64,000 nt of DNA from Ignavibacteriota bacterium (GCA_003151825.1 PLYO01000002.1:1-64000); one strand, 5' to 3'. Shown: positions 8,829 through 19,476, numbered from the stretch's first letter. The notes: generated from the sequence alone by a model not told the origin. Numbers and translations are program-made.

Positions 8829-10591
8829 TATTTATCCTTCATAAGTTCAATATAGCCGGGATGGTTTCGTATCGGGTCGAGATCGCTGTCGCGCTTGATC
8901 CATTCAAAATTTTTGTAACCAGCATTAATTGCACTTCTAAGGCCCTCCACTGTACGTTCCTGATCCCCAAGTTGGGAGAATACACAAGCAACGTTATATA
9001 ACGTATTTCCATCAGTAGATTCGGCATCGAGAACCATCTGTGCCTGGGCAAGGGCTTCGTCCCTTCGAGAGGACGAAGCTAATGCGATAGCATAAATTAT
9101 ACGGCCATGAACATCTTCTGGATCGCGAAGTAAATGGCGTGGCATGAACTCGAGTAAACGTCTCTGCCATTCGTCCCTCTCGTCATTTCTACCGAGCCTG
9201 ATGAGTATTGTACCCAGAATGCCCATCATGGTATAGTCATCAGGTTTGAGTTCAATACCCTTTTTAATCATCTCAACAGCTTGCTCGTCACGGTCCATCA
9301 GGTGATAGATTCTACCAAGGTTCCGATACCCCATGAAAAGATTTGGATCAAGTTGAATGGCTTTCAAACAGGCCTGTTCGGAATCCAAAGTCTGACCCTG
9401 ATAAAAATAAGTCAATCCAAGCGCCGCATGAGCTTCCGCCGAAGACGGATCGTACAAAATTGCCTTCAGACTGGCCTCCGCGCACCTGGAAAGATCCGCA
9501 GGATTTCTTCCGTATTTCTCAAAAAGCATCGAATACGCTTCACTCAAGCCAGCATAAGCATTAGCATATCTGGTATCGAGCTCTATTGCTTTCTGGAATA
9601 GCTCAATAGCGAATTCAAGGTTTTTCCGGCGAGCCTTGTAGCGGAATTCTCGCCCGCGCATATAGCAATCAAGCGCCTCTGGGTTGTCGGTCACGCGTTT
9701 CGTAAGCGCTATCTCCTGCACCATCGTAAGCTTTATCGAAAGGGCGTCGAAAATTTGTTTTGCCACGTTCTCCTGAATCTCGAAGATATCTTCGAGCTTG
9801 CCTTTGTACGCCTCGGCCCAGAGCAGCGCTTCGGTCTGCGCGTCGAGAAGCTGCGCGGCGATGCGGACGTTCTCCTGATGCTTGCGAACGCTTCCGGTGA
9901 TGACATAGCGCGCGCGAAGCTCCTCGCCGATCGTGCCGATGGATTTTTGCGTCCCTTTATATGGCATTGTTGCCGTGCCGGGCACGACGCGAATATCCTT
10001 CAGGCGCGCAAGGCATGTAATCAGCTCTTCGCTCAGGCCATCGGAGAAATAATCAGTCTCTTTGTCCGGACTGATATTGTGAAACGGCAGCACAGCAAGC
10101 GCGCGTTCGAGTTCCGCACCGCTGTGCATCGAGTGCCCTGCCACTGCCCCACCCGCAGCCTGCGCGACTGCGCCAGCCGGCTCGCCAAAGGCCACGCCGA
10201 GACGTTCGAGCGCGCGCAGAATGGATTTCATGTTCTCCTTCTTATCGCCCTGAAAATATTCGATGTGCTGAATTCCCGCAAGCGGATATTTCAGCGCCAT
10301 CGGAATTTGTGTCGGCTCCAGATGCACGGGAAGGATATGTCCCTTGCGCTCCGAGGCAAGCGTCACCTCCTTAACGACGTTATGCGAGTTCACCGCCTTC
10401 TCGCTTACCATCAGCAGCAATACCTTCGAGCTATCGAGCGCGCGAACGATCTCCTCCGACCACATCGCCGCGCCGTCTATGCCGCCCTGATCTATCCACA
10501 GCGAAATTCCTGCCGCGCGAAGCTCATTCGCCAACGCGAGCACGCGGTCCCTATCGTCGCGGGAGTAGGAGATGAATACGTCGGCGGTCAT
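8828..10591 (-). CDS. TIR - TolB-like - TPR protein, array member 9
   Basis: 587 residues with the same three-part plan. The TIR domain is canonical (DVFISYSRDDRDRVLALA, MWSEEI), the linker carries GHSMHS, and the TolB-like part reads LAVLPFHNISPDKETDYFSDGL. The TPR half (CYMRGREFRYKARRKNLEFA onward) is the most diverged of the array in the residues lining the helices, which suggests a different ligand or partner. It begins Met-Thr-Ala-Asp because its ATG overlaps the TGA of member 8 (ATGA), whereas most members begin Met-Pro-Gln-Thr. C-terminus: DLDPIRNHPGYIELMKDK. Confidence 0.9.
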   Translation of the reverse strand: MTADVFISYSRDDRDRVLALANELRAAGISLWIDQGGIDGAAMWSEEIVRALDSSKVLLLMVSEKAVNSHNVVKEVTLASERKGHILPVHLEPTQIPMALKYPLAGIQHIEYFQGDKKENMKSILRALERLGVAFGEPAGAVAQAAGGAVAGHSMHSGAELERALAVLPFHNISPDKETDYFSDGLSEELITCLARLKDIRVVPGTATMPYKGTQKSIGTIGEELRARYVITGSVRKHQENVRIAAQLLDAQTEALLWAEAYKGKLEDIFEIQENVAKQIFDALSIKLTMVQEIALTKRVTDNPEALDCYMRGREFRYKARRKNLEFAIELFQKAIELDTRYANAYAGLSEAYSMLFEKYGRNPADLSRCAEASLKAILYDPSSAEAHAALGLTYFYQGQTLDSEQACLKAIQLDPNLFMGYRNLGRIYHLMDRDEQAVEMIKKGIELKPDDYTMMGILGTILIRLGRNDERDEWQRRLLEFMPRHLLRDPEDVHGRIIYAIALASSSRRDEALAQAQMVLDAESTDGNTLYNVACVFSQLGDQERTVEGLRSAINAGYKNFEWIKRDSDLDPIRNHPGYIELMKDK

Positions 10592-12369
10592 TTGTCTTTC
10601 ATAAGTTCTATGTACTCGGGGTCGTTACGAATAGGATCGAGATCGGAGTCTCGTTTGATCCAGTCGTAAAATTGATAGCCGCCCTGAATACAATTACCAA
10701 GTACGCGAATGGCCTCGCGTTTCTCCCCGAGCATGGAATAAAGGCAAGCCACATTATAGAGCATGAGCGCGTCATTGGGGCTTAATTCGAGCGCCTTTCT
10801 GGCTTCCTCCCGCGCTTCGTCCTTTCTGCCCGCGGAAGCGAGTTGAATGCCGAAAAACACACGCGCCCGCGCATCGTCCGGATGATCCCACAAATACTTT
10901 GGAAAGAAATCGATCATTCGTTCGACAAGCTTTTGCGCTTCCGCGCTCTTTCCTAAAGATTCGAATGCCATCTTGAGGTCGCCGAGGACAGTGTAAAAAT
11001 CCGGTTTGAGATGCAACACCTTTTCGAAGAGGGCAACTGCCTCTTCGCCCCGCCCCGAGGAATAATGTATCCTGCCAAGTATCCAGTATGCCAGGAAATT
11101 ATCGGGATCGAGTTCGATCGCCTTCTGACTTGAAGACAATGCGTCATCATAGGACTTCTTGCAAAAGTAGGCCAGCGCGAGCGCCGCGTAAGCCTCTGGG
11201 AGGGAACTATCGTACATCAACGCCTTGAGGCTTAATTCCAACGACTTCTCATACAAATCCTCTTTTCGTCCATAAAGCAGCGAAAGCTGGCCATACGCCT
11301 CGGCACATGCCGCGTAAGCTGGGGCATACCGCGGATCGAGCTGAATCGCTTTTTCAAAAACCTGAATCGCAAATTCGATATTCGCCTTTGTGAACTTGTA
11401 GAGATAATCTTTTCCTCGAAGATAAAGGTCGAACGCCTCGGCATTCAGTGTTGGCCGCTTCGTGAGCACGACCTTTTCCGAAATCGAGAGCTTGAGCTTC
11501 AGCGCGTCCGCGATTTCTTTCGAGACTTGCTCCTGAATATCGAAAATATCCGCGAGCTTGCCTTTGTACGTCTCGGCCCAAAGCTGCTTGTTCGTTTTGG
11601 CATCGACGACTTGCGCTGTGATGCGAAGATTATCCTGAAATTTGCGGACGGTGCCCGTCATGATATACCGCGCCTGCAACTCGCTTCCGATGGTGCGAGC
11701 ATCCTTTTTCGTTCCTTTAAACTGCACGGATGTGAGCCGCGAGACGACATCGAGTTCCCCAACTTTCGAAAGACTCGCAATGAGTTCGTCGGTAAGGCCA
11801 TCCGAGAAATAATCCGCGTCGGGATCGGGGCTGGTATTCTCGAAGGGCAGCACAGCGATGCCGCCATCCGGTATTTCCGCCGCTTGGTCGCTGTGCATCG
11901 AGTGGCCGGCGGTGTTTTCGAGCGTCCCGCCAGAGGCAACGGGCGGCGCTTCTTTTTTCAGCGCCACGCCGAGGCGTTCCAAAGACCGAAGAATGCTCTT
12001 CAAGCCTTCGGCAGGGTCCGCAGCAAAGTATTCGATATGCTGAATGCCGGCAAGCGGATATTTCAACCCTTGCGGAATGCGCGTCGGTTCGAGATGCACG
12101 GGAAGGATATGCGACTTCCGCTCGCTCGCCAGCACGACTTCCTTCACCACGTTGTGCGACGTCACCGCGTTTTCGCTCACCATGAGGATGAGGACTTTCG
12201 CGTTTTCCAGCGCGTTAACGATCTCTTCCGACCACATCGCCGCGCCATCGATTCCGCCCTGATCGATCCAGAGCGAAACTCCGGCCTCGCGCAGTTTTTG
12301 AGCAAGTCCGGTCACGCGATCTTTATCTTCGCGCGAATAGGAGATGAATACGTCGGCGGTCTGTGGCAT
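10588..12369 (-). CDS. TIR - TolB-like - TPR protein, array member 8
   Basis: 593 residues. I chose the ATG at 12369 (MPQTADVFISYSRED); an in-frame upstream start at 12459 would only translate the end of member 7 in another frame. TIR with MWSEEI, linker GHSMHS, TolB-like segment IAVLPFENTSPDPDADYFSDG. The TolB-like block is close to those of members 5 and 3 (KVGELDVVSRLTSVQFK, ELQARYIMTGTVRKFQDNL), while the TPR block is its own. Its stop overlaps the start of member 9 by four bases. Confidence 0.9.
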   Translation of the reverse strand: MPQTADVFISYSREDKDRVTGLAQKLREAGVSLWIDQGGIDGAAMWSEEIVNALENAKVLILMVSENAVTSHNVVKEVVLASERKSHILPVHLEPTRIPQGLKYPLAGIQHIEYFAADPAEGLKSILRSLERLGVALKKEAPPVASGGTLENTAGHSMHSDQAAEIPDGGIAVLPFENTSPDPDADYFSDGLTDELIASLSKVGELDVVSRLTSVQFKGTKKDARTIGSELQARYIMTGTVRKFQDNLRITAQVVDAKTNKQLWAETYKGKLADIFDIQEQVSKEIADALKLKLSISEKVVLTKRPTLNAEAFDLYLRGKDYLYKFTKANIEFAIQVFEKAIQLDPRYAPAYAACAEAYGQLSLLYGRKEDLYEKSLELSLKALMYDSSLPEAYAALALAYFCKKSYDDALSSSQKAIELDPDNFLAYWILGRIHYSSGRGEEAVALFEKVLHLKPDFYTVLGDLKMAFESLGKSAEAQKLVERMIDFFPKYLWDHPDDARARVFFGIQLASAGRKDEAREEARKALELSPNDALMLYNVACLYSMLGEKREAIRVLGNCIQGGYQFYDWIKRDSDLDPIRNDPEYIELMKDK

Positions 12370-14141
12370 TATTTGTCCTTCATAAGTTCGATGTAGCCGG
12401 GATGGTTTCGAATGGGGTCGAGATCGGGATCGTTCTTGATCCAATCGAGGTCTTTCCATCCAGATTCGACCGAACGGGTAATTGCCGTAACGGCGTGGTC
12501 ATCATTACCCAGCGCAGCATAAACACAGGCGGCGTAGTATTGGAAGAGAGGATCGTCCGGGTTCCGTTCTATGATTTTGGCAGTCACTTCCCGAGCTTTG
12601 GCCGATTCCCCGACTCGCGCCAGTGATAACGCGTAGAGGCATCTTGCCCGGACATCTTCCGGGTAACGTGCGAGGTATGGAGGGAGAACCTCCACAATCT
12701 GTCGCCGCGCCTGATTTGCCTCCCTTGTAAGCCCGAGCTTATCATAGATCATCACGATAAGGTCTAGACTCAAATACTCCTCGGGATTGAGTTCGAAGGC
12801 CTTCTTAGCCATTTCAAGACTCCTGACGAACTGAGCGCTGCGGAACAATGCTCTCGCCAACGCCCAATAACCCCAATAGCTGTCGGGAGCCAACTCCACC
12901 GCCTTTTCTGCCGAGAGTAAGCCTTCCTCGTTATCACCACGAGCAAACTGGACCTGCGCAATTCCTACGTAGGCTTCGGCTGCCGTATTGTCATACATTA
13001 AGGCCATCAAAGCGGACTCTTGGGCCCGTTCCAGGAGAGATTCCTCACGAAGATACAACACGTAGAGACGCGAGAGTGCAACCGAGAGACGCGCGTATGC
13101 AGCAGCATATCGAACATCCAACTCTATTGCACGATTTAACAATTCGATTGCAAGATCGAGACCCTCACGCGATCCATTATATAGGAACTTCGTCGCGCGC
13201 AACACGGAATCGTATGCCTCGGCGCTCAGCGTCGAGCGTTTTGCGAGAACAACCTTTTCGCTGACAGTGAGTTTTAACTTAAGGGCATCGGCAATCTCTT
13301 TCGATACATTCTCCTGAATATCGAAGACATCCTCCATCGAACCCTTGTATTTCTCGGCCCATATCTCGCGTCCCGATGCGATGTCGATAAGCTGCGCGGA
13401 AATCCGAAGATTGTCATTATGCTTCCGCACGTTGCCGGCGATGAGGTAGCGGGCGCGCAGTTCCCGACCTATCGTACGCGGGTCTTGTTTCACGCCTTTA
13501 TATTGCATCGAAAGAATCCGCGAGACCACCTGCAACTCGCCGAACTTCGAGAGGTTCGTGATAAGCTCGTCGGTCAGGCCGTCAGAAAAATAATCGGAGT
13601 CTTTGTCGGGACTCATATTCTCGAATGGCAGCACGGCTATTGTATTACCAAAGCTGGCAAAATCTTCATGGCTGTCCACCGAATGCGAGGGAGCTACACT
13701 TGCCGCTACTGCAACCGGAAGATCTTGCCTGAGTTCCACCCCAAGCCGCGAGAGTGCGCGAAGGATTGCCTGTAAATTCGCAGATTTATCGCCAATAAAA
13801 TATTCGACGTGCTGAATTCCGGCAAGCGGATATTTCAGCGATGCGGGAATCGTGACCGGCGCGAGATGCACGGGCAAGATGTGTTTCTTTTTTTCGTTCA
13901 CGAGCATCAGCTCACGCAAGACGTTTTGGGAACGAATGGACTGCTCCGAGATCATGAGCAAAAGGACCTTGCATTGATCGATCGCGTTCACGATTTCCTC
14001 GCCCCAAAGCGTGGCCGCGTCGATTCCGCCCTGATCGATCCAGAGCGAAACCCCGGCCTCTTTGAGTTCGCGCGTGATCGCAAGGACTTCGTCCTTGTTC
14101 TCGCGGGAGTAACTTACGAATACGTCGGCGGTCTGCGGCAT
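12369..14141 (-). CDS. TIR - TolB-like - TPR protein, array member 7
   Basis: 590 residues. The TIR domain is a distinct subtype: DVFVSYSRENKDEVLAITRE, AATLWGEEIVNAIDQCK and SIRSQNVLRELMLVNEKKKH. It is nearly identical to that of member 3 but unlike the other eight. The linker motif is SHSVDS, the only one with Val. The TPR half is strongly diverged (LRATKFLYNGSREGLDLAIE). The C-terminal signature varies as WIKNDPDLDPIRNHPGYIEL. Start and stop each share one base with the neighbouring genes. Confidence 0.9.
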   Translation of the reverse strand: MPQTADVFVSYSRENKDEVLAITRELKEAGVSLWIDQGGIDAATLWGEEIVNAIDQCKVLLLMISEQSIRSQNVLRELMLVNEKKKHILPVHLAPVTIPASLKYPLAGIQHVEYFIGDKSANLQAILRALSRLGVELRQDLPVAVAASVAPSHSVDSHEDFASFGNTIAVLPFENMSPDKDSDYFSDGLTDELITNLSKFGELQVVSRILSMQYKGVKQDPRTIGRELRARYLIAGNVRKHNDNLRISAQLIDIASGREIWAEKYKGSMEDVFDIQENVSKEIADALKLKLTVSEKVVLAKRSTLSAEAYDSVLRATKFLYNGSREGLDLAIELLNRAIELDVRYAAAYARLSVALSRLYVLYLREESLLERAQESALMALMYDNTAAEAYVGIAQVQFARGDNEEGLLSAEKAVELAPDSYWGYWALARALFRSAQFVRSLEMAKKAFELNPEEYLSLDLIVMIYDKLGLTREANQARRQIVEVLPPYLARYPEDVRARCLYALSLARVGESAKAREVTAKIIERNPDDPLFQYYAACVYAALGNDDHAVTAITRSVESGWKDLDWIKNDPDLDPIRNHPGYIELMKDK

Positions 14142-15919
14142 TATTTGTCCTTCATAAGTTCAATGTATTCGGGGTCGTCGCGTATGGGGTCGAGATCGGA
14201 ATCGCGTTTCATCCACTCATAATTGTGATTGCCGGATTCGATTGCCTCACGCAGCGTCGAGATGGACTTATGCAACTCCGACAACTGGGCATAAAGACAT
14301 GCGGCATTATACATCATGAGCGGATCGCCCGGACTTAGTTCAACAGCGCGATCTCCTTCGCGCCTTGCCTCGTCCGTCCGTCCGGCGGCTGCCAGCTCTA
14401 CTGCAAAGACCATGTGCGCGCGTCCATCGTCGGGATGCTGCACCAGATAGCTCGGCATGAAGGAAAGCAGACCATTCATGGCTTCGAGCGCGCGCGCTTC
14501 ATCGCCCAGCGCTTTATAGCAGAGCTTGAGATCTGCGAAGGTCGCATAGAAATCGGGCTTGAGCTTTAGAACACGCAGAAAAAGCTGAATGGCTTCTTCG
14601 TATTCACTAATAGAACAGCGGATGCGTCCCAAAAGCCAATAGGGAAGAAAATTCTCGGGATCGAGTTCGATGGCTTTCTCACATGCCTGACGCGCCTCTT
14701 CGAATTGTTGGCGAAAGTAGTAGGACAGACCGAGCGTGGCGTAGGCTTCCGGCAGATTGTTATCATACATGAGCGCCTTCAGGCTTAGTTCCTGCGCAAG
14801 GTCTTTCCATTTTTCCTGCTGGTCGAACATGTGATAGAGCTGGCCGTAGGCCTCGGAGCAGCCTGCAAAGGCGGCGGCGTAATGCGGATCGAGTTCGATG
14901 GCTCGCTCGAACATCTGAATGGCATACTCGACATGGCGCTTCGTAAACCGGTAGAGATAGTCTTTTCCCCGCAAGTAAAGATCGTATGCCTCTGCATTCT
15001 GGGTCGGGCGTTTAATCAGGCTCACTCGCTCGGTGACGCTGAGCTTGAGCTTCAGCGCTTCCGCGATTTGGTTGGCGAGTTGCTCCTGAATCGTAAAGAT
15101 GTCGTCTAACTTGCCATTGTAGGTGTTGGCCCAAAGCTGTTTTCCTTTCGCTGCATCCACGAGTTGGGCCGTGATGCGGAGGCTATCCTGAAATTTTCGG
15201 ACCGATCCGCCAGCAAGATAACGCGCGCCGAGTTCGCGGCCAATCGTGCGGTCGTCCTTGTCGGTTCCCTTGTACTTCATGGAGGAGCGGCGCGAAGCCA
15301 CTTCGATTTCCTTGATGTTTGAAAGGCTTGCTATCAATTCTTCCGTTAGTCCATCCGAAAAATAATCGGCTTCCTTGTCCGAAGAAAGATTCTCGAATGG
15401 CAGCACGGCGATGGAATTGCCCAACACTTCAGGACCAGTTTCGCTGTGCATGGAATGCGAAGCAGTCTGCGGCAGTACCCCAGAGGCTGCGACCGGCTCA
15501 GGCTTTTGAAGTTTAACCCCCAGACGTTCGAGCGATCGAAGAATGCTTTTGGTTCCTTCTTCCGGTCCGGCGGCAAAATACTCGATATGCTGAATCCCAG
15601 CGAGCGGATATTTCAGTCCTTGCGGAATGCGTGTCGGTTCCAGATGCACCGGCAAGATATGTCCCTTACGCTCGGATGCAATCGTCACTTCTTTCACAAC
15701 ATTATGCGAGGTGACAGCCTTTTCGCTTACCATGAGCATCAGAACCTTCGAATTTTCGAGTGCATTGACGATCTCCTCGCTCCACATCGCCGCCCCGTCG
15801 ATACCGCCTTGATCGATCCAGAGCGAGACTCCTGCCTCGCGGAGTTTCTGTGCAAGCTCAATCACGCGATCTTTATCCTCGCGCGAATAGCTGATGAATA
15901 CGTCGGCAGTCTGTGGCAT
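14141..15919 (-). CDS. TIR - TolB-like - TPR protein, array member 6
   Basis: 592 residues, used here for numbering: DVFISYS at 6-12, LWIDQGGID at 33-41, WSEEI at 46-50, SHSMHS at 154-159, TolB-like from about 169, TPR from about 300. The TIR domain is nearly identical to that of member 2 (RVI-L-AQKLREAG, EKAVTSHNVVKEVTIASE), while the TolB-like part is distinct (FENLSSDKEADYFSDGL, IKEIEVASRRSSMKYKGT). The C-terminus is WMKRDSDLDPIRDDPEYIEL. TAATG junctions on both sides. Confidence 0.9.
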   Translation of the reverse strand: MPQTADVFISYSREDKDRVIELAQKLREAGVSLWIDQGGIDGAAMWSEEIVNALENSKVLMLMVSEKAVTSHNVVKEVTIASERKGHILPVHLEPTRIPQGLKYPLAGIQHIEYFAAGPEEGTKSILRSLERLGVKLQKPEPVAASGVLPQTASHSMHSETGPEVLGNSIAVLPFENLSSDKEADYFSDGLTEELIASLSNIKEIEVASRRSSMKYKGTDKDDRTIGRELGARYLAGGSVRKFQDSLRITAQLVDAAKGKQLWANTYNGKLDDIFTIQEQLANQIAEALKLKLSVTERVSLIKRPTQNAEAYDLYLRGKDYLYRFTKRHVEYAIQMFERAIELDPHYAAAFAGCSEAYGQLYHMFDQQEKWKDLAQELSLKALMYDNNLPEAYATLGLSYYFRQQFEEARQACEKAIELDPENFLPYWLLGRIRCSISEYEEAIQLFLRVLKLKPDFYATFADLKLCYKALGDEARALEAMNGLLSFMPSYLVQHPDDGRAHMVFAVELAAAGRTDEARREGDRAVELSPGDPLMMYNAACLYAQLSELHKSISTLREAIESGNHNYEWMKRDSDLDPIRDDPEYIELMKDK

Positions 15920-17697
15920 TATTTGTCCTTCATAAGTTCAATGTACTCCGGGTCGCTGCGGATGGGATCGAGATCGGAGTCGCGCTTCATCCACTCGTAA
16001 TTATGATTGCCGGATTCGATCGCGTTCCCGAGGGCAGCGATCGAAAGTTTGACTTCGCCGAGTTGAGCGTACATGCAAGCAGCATTATACATCATAAGCG
16101 GGTCATTGGGGCTGAGCTCCGTAGCCTTTTTCCCCTCTTGCTTCGCCTCTTCATTACGTCCGACACGGGCAAGGTTTATGGCATAGAGCATGCGTGCTCT
16201 GCCATCATCGGGATGCTGCACGGTATAGGATGGCATGAACATAAGAAGGGCATTAACGGCTTCCGCAGCACCTTCAGCGTCGCCCAGAGCATCGCTACAG
16301 CGAATCAGGTCGTTGTAAGTTGCGTGAAAATCATGCTTGATGGACAAAACTTTTTTGAATAGAACGAGGGCCTCTGCATATTGATCCTGGGAGTAAAGAA
16401 TCCTTCCCAACAACCAGTATGGCAGAAAGTTATCCGGGTCTAAGCGAATCGCGATTTCGCACGACTCCCGCGCTTCTTCAAACTGCTGGCGGAAATAGTA
16501 TGACAGGCCGAGCGTCGCGTAAGCTTCCGGCAGACTATTATCGTACATGAGCGCCTTGAGGCTTCGCTCCTGTGCCTTATCCTTCCACTCGTCCCGGCGG
16601 TCGAACATGTGGTACAATTGACCGTATGCTTCGGAGCATCCAGCATACGCTGCGGCGTAGTGGGAATCAAGTTCTATGGCACGTTCGAACATTTTGATAG
16701 CATACTCCACATCGCGTTTCGTGAACCGGTAAAGATAGTCCTTACCATGCAAATACAGATCATAGGCTTCGGCGCTTTCGGTCGCTCGCTTTTTCAGGGT
16801 AACTTTTTCGGCCACGCTCAACTTAATCTTTAGCGCTTCCGCAATTTGCTGGCCGACTTGTTCCTGAATGTCGAAAATGTCGTCGAGCTTGCCTTTGTAG
16901 GTCTCAGCCCAAAGCTGCTTATTCGTTTTTGCATCGACCATCTGCGCGGCAATCCGGAGATTATCCTGAAATTTGCGAACCGTTCCGGTTACGATATAGC
17001 GTGCCTGCAATTCCTGACCGATCGTGCGAGCATCCTTCTTCGTGTTTTTGTATTGCACGGAGGTAAGGCGCGAGACGAGATCGAGTTCCCCAACTTTCGA
17101 CAAGCTCGCGATCAGTTCGTCGGAAAGCCCGTCGGAGAAGTAATCCGCATCCGGATCGGGGCTACTGTTTTCGAAAGGCAGGACTGCAATGCCGGCGTCA
17201 GGCACCGTGGCGGAAGAAGTGCTGTCCATCGAGTGTGAAACCGCCGGCGCCTGAACGGCGCTGGCGGCAATCGGCTCCGGCTTCTGAAGCTTTACGCCGA
17301 GCCGTTCGAGCGATCGAATGATGCTCTTCGTACCATCCTCAGGCCCGGCGGAAAAATATTCGATATGCTGAATGCCGGCAAGCGGGTATCGAAGCTCTGC
17401 CGGAATCTGCGTCGGTTCAAGATGCACTGGTAAGATGCGTCCCTTGCGCTCGGAGGCAAGCGTCACTTCCTTCACCACGTTGTGCGAGTTCACCGCCTTT
17501 TCACTCACCATCAGCAGCAGCACCTTAGCCCCATCGAGGGCGTGGACAATCTCCTCGCTCCACATCGCCGCGCCGTCGATGCCACCCTGATCGATCCAAA
17601 GCGAAACGCCAGCTTCTCGCAGTTTCTCGGCGAGCGCAATCACGCGATCTTTATCCTCGCGCGAATAGCTGATGAATACGTCGGCGGTTTGCGGCAT
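15919..17697 (-). CDS. TIR - TolB-like - TPR protein, array member 5
   Basis: 592 residues with TIR (MWSEEIVHALDGAKVLLLMV), linker SHSMDS, TolB-like and TPR parts. The TolB-like block matches members 3 and 8. From EQVGQQIAEALKIKLSVAEK to the C-terminus it is nearly identical to member 2 (FKKVLSIKHDFHATYNDLIR, NALLMFMPSYTVQHPDDGRA). The protein is therefore a composite of blocks shared with different siblings. Its ATG directly abuts the stop of member 4 (TAAATG), a variant of the usual junction. Confidence 0.9.
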   Translation of the reverse strand: MPQTADVFISYSREDKDRVIALAEKLREAGVSLWIDQGGIDGAAMWSEEIVHALDGAKVLLLMVSEKAVNSHNVVKEVTLASERKGRILPVHLEPTQIPAELRYPLAGIQHIEYFSAGPEDGTKSIIRSLERLGVKLQKPEPIAASAVQAPAVSHSMDSTSSATVPDAGIAVLPFENSSPDPDADYFSDGLSDELIASLSKVGELDLVSRLTSVQYKNTKKDARTIGQELQARYIVTGTVRKFQDNLRIAAQMVDAKTNKQLWAETYKGKLDDIFDIQEQVGQQIAEALKIKLSVAEKVTLKKRATESAEAYDLYLHGKDYLYRFTKRDVEYAIKMFERAIELDSHYAAAYAGCSEAYGQLYHMFDRRDEWKDKAQERSLKALMYDNSLPEAYATLGLSYYFRQQFEEARESCEIAIRLDPDNFLPYWLLGRILYSQDQYAEALVLFKKVLSIKHDFHATYNDLIRCSDALGDAEGAAEAVNALLMFMPSYTVQHPDDGRARMLYAINLARVGRNEEAKQEGKKATELSPNDPLMMYNAACMYAQLGEVKLSIAALGNAIESGNHNYEWMKRDSDLDPIRSDPEYIELMKDK

Positions 17698-19476
17698 TTA
17701 TTTGTCCTTCATAAGTTCGATGTACTCCGGGTCGTTGCGGATGGGATCGAGATCGGAGTCGCGTTTGATCCAATCGCCACGATGGTAGCCAGCCGCAAAC
17801 GCTGCTCGCAGTGTTTGGACAGAGAGACGAATCTCTCCAAGTTGAGAGTAAGCGCATGTGGCATTGTAAAGGACTAATGGATCGTCCGGACTGAATTCGA
17901 GAGCGCGGCTTAACTGTTCACGAGCTTCATCAGAGCGACCGCTCTTTGCAAGCCCAGTCGCAAAGAATAGCCTTGCACGGCTATCGTCCGGGAATTTGAG
18001 GAGATGCGTTGGAAGAAGATCAAGCGCTGCCCGCCTCATCTCTTTGGACTTGCTTTCCATTCCAAGAGCCGTGTAAGTAAGCTCGACATCGTTGTACGTG
18101 GCGTAAAAGTTTTGCTCCAACTCTAAAGACCTTTCCAATGCTTTCCGAGCCTTTTCGTAGAGTCCCATCGAGAAATAGACACGCCCGACAAGCCAGTGCG
18201 GAACGAAATTGTCGCCATTGAGCGCGATGGCCTGCTCGCCGGCAGAGATGGCTTCGTCATACATTTGACGGTAATAATAAGACAAGGACAATGCCGTATA
18301 GGCCTCCGCGGAATTGTTATCGTACATGAGCGCCTTGAAGCCATACTCCTGACCCATTTCGAGAAGCACTTCATCGCGCTTGAAGAGGCCATAAAGTAAC
18401 CCATAGGCAGAGGAACAGGCCGCGTAAGACGCAGCGTATCGCGAATCGAGTTCCAGTGCTTTTTGGAAAAGTTGAATGGAATACTCAACGCTTTTCTTCG
18501 TCAGCTGGTATAGATATTCTTTCCCGCGTAAGTAGAGATCGTACGCTTGCGCATCATCGGTCGAGCGCTTCGTCAGAGCGACCTTCTCGTTAATTGACAA
18601 TTTCAATTTTAGCGCCTCCGCGATCTGCTCCGCGACTTTTTCCTGAATGTCGAAAATATCTTCGAGCTTGCCCTTGTAGGTCTCTGACCACAATTGGCTG
18701 TCGGTCTGCACATCGACCAGCTGGGCGTTGATTCGGAGATTGTCCTGGTGTTTTCTCACGCTTCCCATCATAAGATACCGAGTGCCAAGCTCTTTGCCGA
18801 TCGTGACTAAATCTTTCTTGGTGCCTTTGTATTGCATGGATGTGATGCGCGAGACGGTATCGATCCCGGACACCCTGGAAAGACTCGATATCAGTTCTTC
18901 CGTCAGCCCATCGCTGAAATAATCGGTCTCTTTGTCCGGACTCACATTATCGAAGGGCAAGACCGCGATGGCTCGTCGAAGTTCTTTCGAGAGATCGCTG
19001 TGCATGGAGTGCGATGGAGCCGGAGCAGAAGTTGAACCGGCAGCCGCTATCAATTCAGGTGGCTTGATGGTTACGCCGATGCGTTCAAGGGAGCGGAGAA
19101 TCGTTTTTAGATTCTCAGCCGCATCGCCCTGAAAATACTCGATATGCTGAATGCCCGCGAGCGGATATTTCAGTGCCGCGGGTATCCGCGTCGGTTCGAG
19201 ATGAATCGGTAGAATATGCCCCTTGTGCTCGGAGGCGAGAGTCACCTCTTTAATGACATTGTGTGAATTCACCGATCGCTCCGTGACCATGAGCATCAAG
19301 ACCTTCGAATCTTCCAATGCGTGAACGATCTCCTCGCTCCACATCGCCGCGCCGTCGATGCCACCCTGATCGATCCAGAGCGAGACACCGGCCTCGCGCA
19401 GCTTCTGCGCGAGCGCAATCACGCGATCTTTGTCCTCGCGCGAATAGGAGATGAATACGTCTGCGGTTTGCGGCAT
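17698..19476 (-). CDS. TIR - TolB-like - TPR protein, array member 4
   Basis: 592 residues. TIR with MWSEEIVHALEDSKVLMLMV, linker SHSMHS, TolB-like IAVLPFDNVSPDKETDYFSD. The TPR half resembles that of member 1 (YQLTKKSVEYSIQLFQKALE, YAACSSAYGLLYGLFKRDE, LSYYYRQMYDEAISAGEQAI), forming a second TPR subtype distinct from members 2, 3, 5 and 6. C-terminus WIKRDSDLDPIRNDPEYIEL followed by Met-Lys-Asp-Lys. Confidence 0.9.
   Translation of the reverse strand: MPQTADVFISYSREDKDRVIALAQKLREAGVSLWIDQGGIDGAAMWSEEIVHALEDSKVLMLMVTERSVNSHNVIKEVTLASEHKGHILPIHLEPTRIPAALKYPLAGIQHIEYFQGDAAENLKTILRSLERIGVTIKPPELIAAAGSTSAPAPSHSMHSDLSKELRRAIAVLPFDNVSPDKETDYFSDGLTEELISSLSRVSGIDTVSRITSMQYKGTKKDLVTIGKELGTRYLMMGSVRKHQDNLRINAQLVDVQTDSQLWSETYKGKLEDIFDIQEKVAEQIAEALKLKLSINEKVALTKRSTDDAQAYDLYLRGKEYLYQLTKKSVEYSIQLFQKALELDSRYAASYAACSSAYGLLYGLFKRDEVLLEMGQEYGFKALMYDNNSAEAYTALSLSYYYRQMYDEAISAGEQAIALNGDNFVPHWLVGRVYFSMGLYEKARKALERSLELEQNFYATYNDVELTYTALGMESKSKEMRRAALDLLPTHLLKFPDDSRARLFFATGLAKSGRSDEAREQLSRALEFSPDDPLVLYNATCAYSQLGEIRLSVQTLRAAFAAGYHRGDWIKRDSDLDPIRNDPEYIELMKDK

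Noticed and set aside
12370..12459. Upstream start for TIR member 8
   Set aside because: The added residues are the end of member 7 read in another frame; all siblings begin at the ATG before (PQ)TADVF.
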